Below are positions 43,046-52,926 of a stretch of DNA of 64,000 nt, one piece after another. Origin of the DNA: Rhodobacteraceae bacterium CCMM004 (lineage in GTDB: Bacteria > Pseudomonadota > Alphaproteobacteria > Rhodobacterales > Rhodobacteraceae). How positions within the stretch are numbered: the first letter of the stretch is position 1; each line of letters opens with the position of its first letter. The position numbers and the translations under genes are program-made. The notes under the pieces were generated by a model, which saw nothing but the letters and a program-made list of their open reading frames with translations, was not told the DNA's origin and did not search any database. The stretch spans positions 165,636 to 229,635 of the forward strand of contig RZWH01000006.1 in assembly GCA_004005435.1 (NCBI GenBank), in the 5' to 3' direction.

Positions 43046-43801
43046 ATGGACGGATGGACCATTTGGGCGATTGCCGCAGCCATCGGGCTCTTGGCGGGGT
43101 TCGTGAAGGGCACGGTGGGGTTCGCCATGCCCATGGTGATGATCTCGGGGCTGGGATCGGTCCTGTCGCCCGAGATCGCCCTGGCCGCGCTGATCCTGCC
43201 GACGCTGGTGAGCAACCTCTGGCAGGCGCTGCGCGGGGGGCTGGCGGCGGCGATGGGCGCGGCCGCCGAGCACTGGCGCTACATCGGCATCGTGCTGGTC
43301 TTCATCGCGCTGAGCGCGCAGCTGGTCACGCGACTGCCCGCGCAGGCGCTGTTTCTCGCGCTGGGGATCCCGGTGACGCTGTTCGCGGTCCTGCAACTGG
43401 CGGGCTGGCGGCTGCGGCTGACAGCCCAGCGGGCGCGGCGCCGGGCCGAGATCGTCATCGCCGCGGTGGCCGGTGTCATCGGCGGCATGACCGGCGTGTG
43501 GGGGCCGCCGACGGTTCTGTATCTGACCGCGCTGGAGACGCCCAAGCGGCGGGCGATGCAGGTTCAGGGGGTGGTCTACGGCGCCGGGGCGGTGATGTTG
43601 ACCTTGGCGCATGTGCAGTCGGGCGTCCTCAATGCCCAGACGCTGCCGCTATCGCTGGGGATGCTCGTCCCGGCGCTGGCGGGGCTGGCGCTGGGCTTTG
43701 CCGTGCAGGACCGGTTGGACCAGGAGAAGTTCCGCCGCGCCACGCTGGCGGTCCTGGTGATCGCGGGCCTGAACTTGATCCGTCGGGGTGTGCTAGGCTG
43801 A
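43046..43801 (+). CDS. TauE/SafE family sulfite/anion exporter
   Basis: A 251-residue membrane protein of eight hydrophobic helices with the TauE/SafE repeat pattern: LLAGFVKGTVGFAMPMVMISGL near the start and IGGMTGVWGPPTVLYLTAL in the second half, each with the conserved G-x-G-x-x-x-P region. The family moves sulfite, sulfoacetate or related organosulfur anions; the substrate here is unknown. I chose the ATG at 43046, before which a GGGTATAGCG stretch looks like promoter. A lipoprotein gene follows after 24 bp. Confidence 0.85.
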   Translation: MDGWTIWAIAAAIGLLAGFVKGTVGFAMPMVMISGLGSVLSPEIALAALILPTLVSNLWQALRGGLAAAMGAAAEHWRYIGIVLVFIALSAQLVTRLPAQALFLALGIPVTLFAVLQLAGWRLRLTAQRARRRAEIVIAAVAGVIGGMTGVWGPPTVLYLTALETPKRRAMQVQGVVYGAGAVMLTLAHVQSGVLNAQTLPLSLGMLVPALAGLALGFAVQDRLDQEKFRRATLAVLVIAGLNLIRRGVLG

Positions 43802-43825
43802 GCCCACCGCCGAAGGAGGACCGCC

Positions 43826-43981
43826 ATGCTTCGCCGCCTCTGTCTCTGCCTGTGCCTGGCCGGGTGCGGCCTGCCGTCCGACATCGTCGGGCCGGTCGAT
43901 CCCGGCCCGAACCCCGCGCCGTCCGGCCCCTGCCCGACGCCCGAGGATCCGGCGATACCGGTCCCTGCGCGCTGTCTGTGA
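43826..43981 (+). CDS. 51-residue lipoprotein, unknown function
   Basis: A small protein that is easy to miss. It starts at an ATG 5 bp after the strong ribosome site AAGGAGGA (43813-43820) and ends at TGA (43979-43981). It begins MLRRLCLCLCLAGC, a perfect lipobox (LAGC, lipidated Cys14) after a short basic and hydrophobic signal. The mature 37 residues are Pro-rich and acidic-neutral, ending PARCL, with two further Cys that could form a disulfide. It lies 24 bp after the TauE gene and may be co-transcribed. No family is recognised. Confidence 0.6.
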   Translation: MLRRLCLCLCLAGCGLPSDIVGPVDPGPNPAPSGPCPTPEDPAIPVPARCL

Positions 43982-44305
43982 TCGGGTCCGCGAGCCGCGG
44001 GCCAGCGGATTTGCCGAGCGCTTGCGCCTAGCGCAGAGGGTGGGTCGTCCCGCTGCGGCGGGTTGGCGCGGTGCGCACCGGTCTCACGCGCCTTAACGCC
44101 CCGGCGGCTGCACATCCTTCGCCAAAAGCGCCGCCCCCCCGGGGGGGCTGCCCGGGTCTGTGGCCGGGGGGGCAGGGGGCATCCTGGGGTCGGCATGTCG
44201 CGTAAGCGCCGAAGGCGGCCGCAGCGCTTCGCAAAGCGGGGCAGCGGAGCCGAGACGGTCGAGGGGCTGGCCGTCCCGGTCAGCGGTGGCGGGGGTGGGG
44301 GCGCT
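43982..44305. other. Intergenic region with one degenerate repeat element
   Basis: This 324-bp gap separates the lipoprotein gene and pckA, which converge. It contains one copy of the 125-bp family (copy F, 44038-44154), plus GC-rich DNA with no gene. A cluster of hyphenated palindromes near 44045-44075 (CCCGCTGCGGCGGG) lies inside the left half of that element. Confidence 0.55.
44038..44154. repeat. 125-bp inverted-end element, copy F (degenerate ends)
   Basis: The internal core CATCCTTCGCCAAAAGCGCC (about 44113-44132) and the following CCCCCCCGGGGGGGCTGCCC match copies B and C. The left end is GGGTGGGTCGTCCCGC, like the variant at 26415. Length is about 117 bp. The ends pair only partly. 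Confidence 0.6.
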
Positions 44306-45904
<1,599 letters not shown>

Positions 45905-46041
45905 GGGGCTGCTCCTTGCGGCCCGCGCCGGCCGCGTCGTTCCATAGACCCGCCCCGGGCGGGCGGCGCAGCGCAGGATACCGCACCGCGCGCCGTCTGT
46001 AACATGCCGGAATTAGGCGTAAACAGGTCAGTTGGGCACAG

Positions 46042-46070
46042 TTAGCGCAACCGCCGTCGGTTTAGCGCAA
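46042..46070. promoter_or_regulatory. Pair of TTAGCGCAA boxes, candidate operator
   Basis: TTAGCGCAA occurs at 46042-46050 and again at 46062-46070. The centres are 20 bp apart, two helical turns, so a dimer or two dimers could bind one face of the DNA. Each box is nearly palindromic around GCGC. A third, partial site TTGCGC (46076) is inverted. Which regulator binds is not known. Confidence 0.5.
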
Positions 46071-46145
46071 TCATCTTGCGCGGGGCCGCGACGGGCGCCG
46101 CCGCCGCGGGGACTGAGGCAAATTAGCCATTCCTTAGAAATTTTC

Positions 46146-46259
46146 ATGGCAAATGAGGCGAGTGAACGCGGACGATTCGCGATTGATGTTGATTCCCCGA
46201 GGCGGAGGCAGGAGAGTATGCGGAAAACAAACCAAAAAACGCAGGCAGATTTCGGGTAG
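46146..46259 (+). CDS. Possible 37-residue leader peptide upstream of chvI
   Basis: An ATG at 46146 opens a reading frame of 37 codons ending at TAG (46257-46259), 18 bp before chvI. The peptide (MANEASERGRFAIDV, then SPRRRQESM and KTNQKTQADFG) is polar and lysine/arginine-rich. There is no clear ribosome site upstream. It may be chance in the AT-richer leader, or a short leader that couples translation to chvI. It cannot be decided without expression data. Confidence 0.2.
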   Translation: MANEASERGRFAIDVDSPRRRQESMRKTNQKTQADFG

Positions 46260-46277
46260 CAGAAGGACATCCTGACC

Positions 46278-46979
46278 ATGTCGAGGATCGCATTGGTGGA
46301 TGACGACAGGAATATCCTGACGTCAGTTTCGATGACTCTTGAGGCCGAAGGCTTCGAGGTGGAGACCTACAACGACGGACAACAGGCGCTCGACGCCTTC
46401 AACCGCAAGCTGCCGGACATGGCGGTGTTCGACATCAAGATGCCGCGGATGGACGGCATGGACCTGCTCCAGCGGGTGCGGCAGAAGACGTCGATGCCGG
46501 TGATCTTTCTCACCTCCAAGGACGACGAGATCGACGAGGTCTTGGGCCTGCGCATGGGCGCCGACGACTACGTGAAGAAGCCGTTTTCCCAGCGCCTGCT
46601 GGTCGAACGCATCCGCGCCATCCTGCGCCGCCAGGAGGTGCTGTCGGGCGAAGAGATGACCGAGGCCGAGCAGAGCCAGGTCATGGTCCGCGGCGCGCTG
46701 GAGATGGACCCCGCCCGCCACGCCGTGAAGTGGCGCGACAAGGACGTGTCGCTGACGGTGACCGAGTTCCTGCTGCTCCAGGCGCTGGCCCAGCGGCCGG
46801 GCTTCGTCAAGAGCCGCGATCAGTTGATGGATGTCGCCTACGACGACCAGGTCTATGTGGACGACCGCACCATCGACAGCCACATTAAGCGGCTGCGCAA
46901 GAAGATGCGATCTGTCGACCCGGACTTCTCGGCGATCGAGACGCTCTACGGCATCGGCTACCGCTACAACGAAGAGTAG
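46278..46979 (+). CDS. chvI: Response regulator ChvI
   Basis: A 233-residue OmpR/PhoB-type response regulator. Receiver domain residues 1-120 have the acidic pocket LVDDDRN, phospho-acceptor Asp52 in [10 protein letters not shown], and the Lys in KKPF. A winged-helix DNA-binding domain covers residues about 135-230 with [15 protein letters not shown] as the recognition helix region. ChvI with ChvG senses acid and envelope stress in rhizobia and controls pckA and exopolysaccharide there. The chvG start is 6 bp after its stop. A GTP-binding PTS module follows in the same direction. Confidence 0.95.
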   Translation: MSRIALVDDDRNILTSVSMTLEAEGFEVETYNDGQQALDAFNRKLPDMAVFDIKMPRMDGMDLLQRVRQKTSMPVIFLTSKDDEIDEVLGLRMGADDYVKKPFSQRLLVERIRAILRRQEVLSGEEMTEAEQSQVMVRGALEMDPARHAVKWRDKDVSLTVTEFLLLQALAQRPGFVKSRDQLMDVAYDDQVYVDDRTIDSHIKRLRKKMRSVDPDFSAIETLYGIGYRYNEE

Positions 46980-46985
46980 GCACCG

Positions 46986-48674
46986 ATGGCGATGGCGTCG
47001 GGGATCGGACCGGAGGACGGACGCCAGGACCGGGGCGTGGTGCTCGGCGAGGACTGGGTCGGGACCGAGGCCACGGCGGACCGGGCGATGCGCGCCCAGC
47101 ATGGGCGGCGCGGTCTGATTTCGATCAACCGCTCGCCGCTGGCGCGCAAGATCATCACCTTCAACCTCCTGGCGATGCTGATGCTGGTGGCGGGGGTGCT
47201 GTATCTCAACCCGTTCCGCGACAGCCTGGTGTTCCAGCGCGAGTCTGCGCTGGTCACCGAGGCGCAACTCGTCGCCAACGTGTTCGAGGCCCGCGACCCT
47301 GCCACTGGAACCGCCGACGCGCCCTTGCGAGCGCTGCCCTTGGCAGGCGGGACGCGGGCGTTTCTGTTCGACGAGACCGGAGCGCTCGTGGCCAGCGCCG
47401 TGGGCGAGGGGCGCGACATGCCGGTCCGCGGGCTGGAGCGCGACGAGCGCTCGACCGTCATCACCGACTTTCTCAACCGGGTGTGGAGCACGGTCGCGCG
47501 CAACGTCGCCGTGGGCCCGTCGGTCCGCGACGTGGACGAGGCCGAGAGGCTGGCGCGCGACCTGACCCTCCGCGCGCTCCAGGGCGCGACCCATGTGGAG
47601 GCGGGGATCGTCCGCGACGGCTCGACCATATTCGCCGTGGCGACTCCCATCGTCCGCGACGGGGCCCTCACCGGGGTGATCGCGCTGACCTCGGGCGCGG
47701 GCGAGATCGACCGCCTGGTCCGCGCCGAGCGCGAGCAGGTGTTGCAGATGTTCGTCATCGCGATCCTGGTCTCCATCGGTCTGAGCCTGGTCCTGGCCTC
47801 GACCATCGCCAACCCCTTGTCGGACCTGGCCGCCGCGGCCGAGGTCGGCCGGGACAAGAACGCGGGATCCGTGGCGCCCGGCCGGGTGCGCATCCCCGAC
47901 CTGACCGCGCGGCCCGACGAGATCGGCCGCCTGTCGGGCGCGGTGCGGGGCATGGTCGCGGCCCTCTACGACCGCATCGACGCCAACGAACAGTTCGCCG
48001 CCGACGTCGCCCACGAGATCAAGAACCCGCTCGCCTCGCTGCGCTCGGCCGTGGGATCGCTGCGCTTCGTCAAGAAGGACGAGCAGCGGGAGAAGCTCCT
48101 CGACGTGATCGACCACGACGTGCGCCGTCTCGACCGGCTGGTCAGCGACATCTCGAACGCCTCGCGCCTCGACAGCGAACTTGTCAAGGAGGAGGAAGAG
48201 CGCTTCGACCTCCTCAAGATGCTGGGCGCGCTGGCCAACCATCTGGGCCAGGAGGCCAACCAGAAGGGGGTCGAGTTCCTCACCGACCTGCCCGCCCAAC
48301 CGATCGAGATCGTGGGATTGGAGAGCCGGCTGGCGCAGGTCTTCGTCAACCTGATCACCAATGCCATCTCGTTCTGCGAGCGGGGCGATGCGATCCGCGT
48401 CTGGGCCCGCAAGCGCGAGAATCGCGTCCTGATCGTGGTCGAGGACACCGGCCCCGGCATCCCCGAAGAGGCGCTGAGCAAGATCTTCAACCGTTTCTAT
48501 TCGCAGCGGCCGACCGGCCAGTTCGGAAACAACTCCGGCCTGGGCCTCGCCATCTCGAAACAGATCGTGGAGGCCCATGGCGGCGTCATCTGGGCCGAGA
48601 ACATCCTGCCCACGGACGCCGACGTGACCTCCCGCCCCCTGGGCGCGCGGTTCGTGGTGGGCCTGCCGGTGTGA
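46986..48674 (+). CDS. chvG: Sensor histidine kinase ChvG
   Basis: A 562-residue transmembrane kinase. A basic N-terminal leader (residues 1-50) is followed by a helix (about 58-75), a periplasmic stimulus-sensing domain (80-245), and a second helix (IAILVSIGLSLVLAS, about 258-276). The HAMP region and the kinase core come next: His343 in DVAHEIKNPLASLRS, then the N box LITNAISFCERG, G1 DTGPGIPEEAL, F box and G2 GLGLAISKQIVEAHGG. It phosphorylates ChvI. It overlaps the hprK GTG by 4 bp. The sensing domain is the stimulus-sensing type that reacts with periplasmic ExoR in rhizobia. Confidence 0.94.
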   Translation: MAMASGIGPEDGRQDRGVVLGEDWVGTEATADRAMRAQHGRRGLISINRSPLARKIITFNLLAMLMLVAGVLYLNPFRDSLVFQRESALVTEAQLVANVFEARDPATGTADAPLRALPLAGGTRAFLFDETGALVASAVGEGRDMPVRGLERDERSTVITDFLNRVWSTVARNVAVGPSVRDVDEAERLARDLTLRALQGATHVEAGIVRDGSTIFAVATPIVRDGALTGVIALTSGAGEIDRLVRAEREQVLQMFVIAILVSIGLSLVLASTIANPLSDLAAAAEVGRDKNAGSVAPGRVRIPDLTARPDEIGRLSGAVRGMVAALYDRIDANEQFAADVAHEIKNPLASLRSAVGSLRFVKKDEQREKLLDVIDHDVRRLDRLVSDISNASRLDSELVKEEEERFDLLKMLGALANHLGQEANQKGVEFLTDLPAQPIEIVGLESRLAQVFVNLITNAISFCERGDAIRVWARKRENRVLIVVEDTGPGIPEEALSKIFNRFYSQRPTGQFGNNSGLGLAISKQIVEAHGGVIWAENILPTDADVTSRPLGARFVVGLPV

Positions 48675-49102
48675 GCGGCGCGCCCCAGGTCGTGCACGGC
48701 AGCGCCGTGGCCCTGGCGGGCCGCGGCGTTCTCGTTCTGGGCGCCTCGGGCAGCGGCAAATCGGCCACCGCGCTGAGCCTCATGGCGTTGGGTGCCGGGC
48801 TGATCGCCGACGACCGCGTCTGCCTGTCGCGCGCCGGGGCCGCGGTGATCGCCGCCGCGCCCGAGGCGATTTCCGGCCTGATCGAGGCGCGGGGGATCGG
48901 CCTCCTCCGCGCCGACCCGCAGCCGCCCGCGGCGCTCGCCCTGGTGGTCGATCTGGACGCGGCACCCCCCGCCCGTCTTCCCCCTCCGGCCCACCGCGAC
49001 GTCCTCGGTGTCGCGCTGCCCTTGATCTGCGGCAAAGGCATCGCACATCTTGCTCCAGCCGTGATCCAGTTCCTCAAGACCGGGCTTGCCGCCGACCGAT
49101 GA
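48671..49102 (+). CDS. hprK: HPr kinase/phosphorylase, short alphaproteobacterial form
   Basis: HprK phosphorylates HPr on a regulatory serine in response to metabolic state. The 143-residue protein lacks the N-terminal domain of Gram-positive HprK and keeps the kinase core: P-loop GASGSGKS (residues 24-31), ADDRVCLS, and the EARGIGLLR region (the HprK signature EIRG in larger forms). It starts at GTG overlapping the chvG stop, and its end overlaps rapZ (ATGA). Alphaproteobacterial HprK proteins of this length are known. A phosphorylase activity is uncertain. Confidence 0.93.
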   Translation: MSGAPQVVHGSAVALAGRGVLVLGASGSGKSATALSLMALGAGLIADDRVCLSRAGAAVIAAAPEAISGLIEARGIGLLRADPQPPAALALVVDLDAAPPARLPPPAHRDVLGVALPLICGKGIAHLAPAVIQFLKTGLAADR

Positions 49103-50028
49103 CCGCTCCGCCGCCCGGATCCCCGACCGCCCCCGGTCCCCGCCGCATCCTCTGCGTCACGGGGCCGTCCGGGGCGGGACGCTCCACCGCGCTTCACGCG
49201 CTGGAGGATCTGGGGTTCGAGACCATCGACAACCTGCCGCTGTCGCTGATCCCGGCGGCCGTGGCGGACGCCGAACCCGGCGTGGCGCTGGCCCTGGGCA
49301 TCGGCACCCGCAACCGCGACTTCACGGTCGCGGCGCTGCTCGACGCCATCGGCGCGCTGGAGCGCGCCGCCGACACCACCGCCGAGGTGGTGTTCCTCGA
49401 CGCCCGCCGCGACGTCCTCATCCGCCGCTACTCCGAGACCCGCAGGCGCCACCCCCTGAGCCCCGACGGTGCGCCCGAGATCGGTGTCGCCCGGGAACTG
49501 GCGCTGTTCCAGCCGGTCCGCGACGCCGCCGCCACGCTGATCGACACCTCCGAGATGACGCCCCACGACCTGCGCGCCGAGATCGGGCGCCGCTTCGACA
49601 CCGGGGTGGGGACGGAACCGGCGACCACGGTGGTGTCGTTTTCCTACAAGCGCGGGCTGCCCAAGGGCGCCGACCTGGTCTTCGACCTGCGGTTCCTGCG
49701 CAATCCCTACTGGGATCCCGCCCTGCGCGGCAGCGACGGTCGCGCGGCAGAGGTCCGCGCCTATGTCGAGGCCGACGACCGCTTCGCTGCGTTTTTTGCC
49801 CGGGTGCGCGATCTCGTGACGTCGCTGTTGCCGGCTTATGCGGCCGAGGGCAAGACGCACCTCACCGTCGCGCTGGGCTGCACCGGCGGCCAGCACCGTT
49901 CGGTCGCCGTCGCGGAAAAGCTCGCGGGCGCCCTTGCACAGGCGGGATGGCGGGTGTCAACTCGCCATCGTGAGCTGGAGCGGCGAGCCGAAGGGGCGCC
50001 GAACCTGGAGAGGGGCAAAGCGCCGTGA
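49099..50028 (+). CDS. rapZ: RNase adapter protein RapZ (YvcJ/YhbJ P-loop NTPase)
   Basis: A 309-residue protein with the N-terminal P-loop GPSGAGRS (residues 22-29; Arg replaces the usual Lys), LHALEDLGFETIDNLP, and the C-terminal RapZ domain: SFSYKRGLPKGADLVFDLRFLRNPYWD and the HLTVALGCTGGQHRSVAVAEKLA signature. In enteric bacteria RapZ guides RNase E to a small RNA that controls amino-sugar synthesis. In alphaproteobacteria its target is less clear. It overlaps hprK and the EIIA gene by 4 bp each. Confidence 0.94.
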   Translation: MTAPPPGSPTAPGPRRILCVTGPSGAGRSTALHALEDLGFETIDNLPLSLIPAAVADAEPGVALALGIGTRNRDFTVAALLDAIGALERAADTTAEVVFLDARRDVLIRRYSETRRRHPLSPDGAPEIGVARELALFQPVRDAAATLIDTSEMTPHDLRAEIGRRFDTGVGTEPATTVVSFSYKRGLPKGADLVFDLRFLRNPYWDPALRGSDGRAAEVRAYVEADDRFAAFFARVRDLVTSLLPAYAAEGKTHLTVALGCTGGQHRSVAVAEKLAGALAQAGWRVSTRHRELERRAEGAPNLERGKAP

Positions 50029-50423
50029 TCGGCATCGTCATCGTCGCCCACGGGGGGCTGGCACAGGAGTTCCTGTCGGCGGTGGAGCATGTGGTGGGCA
50101 AGCAACCGGGGATGCGCGCCATCGCCATCGCGCCCGACGACGACCGCCGCGCCAAGGAGGCCGAGATCTGCGCCGCCGCCGACGGCGTCGACACCGGGGC
50201 CGGAGTCGTGGTCGCCACAGATATGTTCGGCGGATCGCCTTCGAACCTCAGCCTCCTGGCCTGCAACCCGCGCAATCGCCGCATCGTCTATGGCGTAAAC
50301 TTGCCGATGCTGATCAAACTGGCCAAGTCGCGGCACATGCCCGTGCCCGACGCCGTTGGCGCGGCGCTGATGGCGGGGCGCAAGTATATCGACAGCTTCG
50401 ACGCTGCCGCAGGGGGGGGCTGA
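50025..50423 (+). CDS. PTS mannose-family EIIA component
   Basis: A 132-residue EIIA-Man-type protein with the phosphorylatable His9 in IVIVAHGGLAQEFLSAV, the DMFGGSPSNLSLL loop and the final YIDSFDAA helix. It receives the phosphoryl group from HPr. No EIIB or EIIC gene is present here, so this is a regulatory PTS without transport. It is coupled to rapZ by a 4-bp overlap and followed after 2 bp by the HPr gene. Confidence 0.93.
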   Translation: MIGIVIVAHGGLAQEFLSAVEHVVGKQPGMRAIAIAPDDDRRAKEAEICAAADGVDTGAGVVVATDMFGGSPSNLSLLACNPRNRRIVYGVNLPMLIKLAKSRHMPVPDAVGAALMAGRKYIDSFDAAAGGG

Positions 50424-50425
50424 CG

Positions 50426-50704
50426 ATGGCCGAGAGCGAGCGGCGGATGCTGGCCATCGTGAACGAAAAGGGATTGCACGCCCGCGCGTCCGCGCGCCTG
50501 GTCGAGGTGGTCGAGGAATACGACGCCCGCGCCGAGATCTCCCGCGACGGGCTCAGCACCTCGGGCGATAGCATCATGGGGCTTTTGATGTTGGCAGCTT
50601 CCAAGGGAACCACTATTGAGGTTCAGACCAGCGGACCGCAGGCCCGGGAACTGGCCGACGCCCTGGAGGCGCTGGTGGCCGACAAGTTCGGCGAGGCGAT
50701 GTAG
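50426..50704 (+). CDS. ptsH: HPr phosphocarrier protein
   Basis: A 92-residue HPr with the EI-phosphorylated His18 in VNEKGLHARASARLVEVV and the HprK target Ser49 in STSGDSIMGLLML. Length and both sites are normal. Phosphorylation at His18 passes to EIIA; phosphorylation at Ser49 by HprK would block or reroute it. Clustering with hprK, EIIA and rapZ and with ChvGI suggests one signalling unit. The gene for EI (ptsP or ptsI) is not in this window. Confidence 0.96.
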   Translation: MAESERRMLAIVNEKGLHARASARLVEVVEEYDARAEISRDGLSTSGDSIMGLLMLAASKGTTIEVQTSGPQARELADALEALVADKFGEAM

Positions 50705-50730
50705 CGGAGGTCGCGGACACGAGGGGGCGC

Positions 50731-51651
50731 ATGTCGGACAGCACTCAGATCCGCCCCGCTCTGATGCACCGCCACCCCTCGGCAGTGCGCGGTCAGGGCG
50801 ATGGCGGCAATCTCGCGGATCAAGCCTACGACCGGCGGCGTCTGAGCTATGCCGGCACCTTCACCAATCCCGTCCACGCCCGGATCATCCAAACGATGGA
50901 GTTCGCCACCGGCAAGCTGCGCCTTTTGCGGCTGATCCGACGGTTCGAGGCGATGGGCGTGCCCTTCGGCCAGGGGTTCTGGGCGCAGGCGCTGGAGGTC
51001 ATGGGGATCGACCTGACCACCCCGGCCGACGAGATCGCGCGGATCCCCGCCACCGGCCCGCTGGTGATCGCGGCGAACCACCCCCACGGACTGGTCGACG
51101 GCATGGTCCTGGCCGAGTTGGTGGGGCGGGTGCGCACCGACTACAAGATCCTGACGCGATCGCTGCTGACGGGCGTGGGCGAGATCGAGCAGTTCATGAT
51201 CCCGGTGCCCTTTGCCCACGAAGAGGACGCGCTGCGCCAGAACCTGGAGATGCGCAAGCGGGCGATGGCGCATCTGGGCGCGGGCGGCGCCATAGTGCTG
51301 TTTCCGTCGGGCGTGGTCGCGGCCTCCGAGACGGCCTGGGGCCGGGCGGTCGAGGCCGAGTGGAACCCCTTCACCGCCAAGATGATCCAACGCTCGGGCG
51401 CCGCAGTCGTGCCGATCTATTTTCCCGGGCAGAACTCGCGCTGGTATCAAATCGCCAACCGGGTGTCGCCGGTCTTGCGCCAGGGGCTCTTGCTGCACGA
51501 GGTGGTGCATTCGCTGAACCGCCCGCAGGCCCCGCGGGTCGGCCACGCCGTCGATCCCGCCGTCGTCGCGCAGTTCGCCGACAACCCGCGGGGGTTCATG
51601 GCTTGGCTGAGGGCCGAGACCCTGGCCCTGGGCGACGCGCCCCGCGCGTAG
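50731..51651 (+). CDS. Lysophospholipid acyltransferase family protein
   Basis: A 306-residue protein with the acyltransferase block ANHPHGLVDGM (about residues 113-123), the HX5D form of the PlsC superfamily motif used by bacterial membrane acyltransferases, followed by VLFPSGVVAA, the second conserved block. Residues around 50-75 are amphipathic. It may acylate lysophospholipid or ornithine lipid; the exact lipid is not evident. It follows the HPr gene by 26 bp. Beyond it is the repeat-rich gap before hbd. Confidence 0.82.
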   Translation: MSDSTQIRPALMHRHPSAVRGQGDGGNLADQAYDRRRLSYAGTFTNPVHARIIQTMEFATGKLRLLRLIRRFEAMGVPFGQGFWAQALEVMGIDLTTPADEIARIPATGPLVIAANHPHGLVDGMVLAELVGRVRTDYKILTRSLLTGVGEIEQFMIPVPFAHEEDALRQNLEMRKRAMAHLGAGGAIVLFPSGVVAASETAWGRAVEAEWNPFTAKMIQRSGAAVVPIYFPGQNSRWYQIANRVSPVLRQGLLLHEVVHSLNRPQAPRVGHAVDPAVVAQFADNPRGFMAWLRAETLALGDAPRA

Positions 51652-51683
51652 CCTGGCAACCGCGTCCATCCGCTGCGGACAAA

Positions 51684-51814
51684 GGGCAGCGCGTGCCTCC
51701 GGGGCATGGCGGTCGTGCGCCGCGCGGCGTCTTCGCAAGCGTAGGTGGCGCGGCGCCTGCCCCGTCCTCGCTAAAAGCGCCGCCCTAGGGGGGGGGGGCG
51801 CCGCCGGGCGGGAC
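51684..51814. repeat. 125-bp inverted-end element, copy G (right end degenerate)
   Basis: The left end GGGCAGCGCGTGCCTCC at 51684 and the core CGTCCTCGCTAAAAGCGCCG at about 51763-51782 match the family. The right end is distorted by a run of 11 G (51788-51798) before CGCCGCCGGGCGGGAC. It lies in the 237-bp gap between the converging acyltransferase and hbd genes. Confidence 0.6.
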
Positions 51815-51888
51815 ATGGGGGCCGAGGACATCGTGGGACGGCGGCGGACGGTGGGGGCTCTCAGGCAGGGCCCACCAGCGGGGCCCGC

Positions 51889-52764
51889 TCAGCGGGTCGG
51901 CTTCGGCGTCTCGCCGCGGTAATCGTAGAACCCGCGATTGGTCTTGCGTCCCAGCCACCCGGCCTCGACATACTTGGTGAGCAGGGGGCAGGGGCGGTAC
52001 TTGGTGTCCGCCAGCCCGTCGTGCAGAACGTTCATGATCGCCAGGCAGGTGTCGAGCCCGATGAAGTCCGCGAGCTCCAAGGGCCCCATCGGGTGGTTGG
52101 TGCCGAGCTTCATCGCCTTGTCGATGGACGACACGTTGCCGACGCCTTCGTAGAGCGTATAGACCGCCTCGTTGATCATCGGCATCAGGATGCGGTTGAC
52201 GATGAAGGCGGGGAAATCCTCGGCCGTCGCCGCCGTCTTGCCCAGCCGCTCGACGACGGCCAGCAGGGTCTCGAACGTCTCCTGGTCGGTGGCGATACCG
52301 CGGATCAGTTCCACCAATTGCATCACCGGCACCGGGTTCATGAAGTGGAACCCCATGAACTTTTCCGGACGGTCCGTGCGGCTCGCAAGCCGGGTGATCG
52401 AAATCGACGAGGTGTTGGAGGTCAGGATCGTGCCGGGCTTTAGATGCGGGACCAGATCCTCGAAGATCGCCGTCTTGACCGTCTCGCGCTCGGTCGCCGC
52501 CTCGATCACCAGGTCTGTCTGCCCCAGATCGGTCAGCTTGAGTGTCGTGGACAGGCGCCCCAGGGCGGCGTCCTTTTCGCTCTCGCTGATCTTCTCGCGT
52601 GAGACCTGGCGCGCCAGGTTGCCGTCGATCAGCCCCCGGGCCCGGTCGAGCGCGTCCTGGCTGATGTCGGTCATCAGCACCTCGTAGCCCGCCAAGGCAA
52701 AGACGTGGGCGATGCCGTTGCCCATCTGACCGGCGCCGACCACGCCCACACGCTCGATTGTCAT
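51889..52764 (-). CDS. hbd: 3-hydroxybutyryl-CoA dehydrogenase
   Basis: The enzyme reduces acetoacetyl-CoA to 3-hydroxybutyryl-CoA or the reverse. The 291-residue protein has the NAD motif [16 protein letters not shown] (residues 9-24) and the 3HCDH domain: [69 protein letters not shown] and the C-terminal NRGFYDY. It can serve in butanoyl/ethylmalonyl-CoA or storage polymer metabolism. The upstream 160 bp separates it from the divergent DUF6473 gene. Confidence 0.95.
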   Translation of the reverse strand: MTIERVGVVGAGQMGNGIAHVFALAGYEVLMTDISQDALDRARGLIDGNLARQVSREKISESEKDAALGRLSTTLKLTDLGQTDLVIEAATERETVKTAIFEDLVPHLKPGTILTSNTSSISITRLASRTDRPEKFMGFHFMNPVPVMQLVELIRGIATDQETFETLLAVVERLGKTAATAEDFPAFIVNRILMPMINEAVYTLYEGVGNVSSIDKAMKLGTNHPMGPLELADFIGLDTCLAIMNVLHDGLADTKYRPCPLLTKYVEAGWLGRKTNRGFYDYRGETPKPTR

Positions 52765-52926
52765 CGTCCCCGCCCTGTCCGGTTCGTTGCCGCGGACCTT
52801 ACGGGTGGGGTCGGGGGCGATGCAAGCGGGCCGCCACGGAATCGCCCCAGTCGCCTAACGAATTGGGAAGGATGCCCTGGCAGGGTGCATCGCGCGGGTG
52901 GGGGCCCGAAGAGATGGACCGAAGCG

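Larger units (their letters stand above)
45905..46277. promoter_or_regulatory. Divergent control region between pckA and chvI
   Basis: This 373-bp region is AT-richer than its surroundings, especially at 46120-46270. It holds two exact TTAGCGCAA boxes 20 bp apart (46042-46050 and 46062-46070), a related TTAGGCGTAA at 46014, and a ribosome site AAGGA before chvI. Promoters for both genes are expected here. No strong -35/-10 pair can be fixed by eye. Confidence 0.6.
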
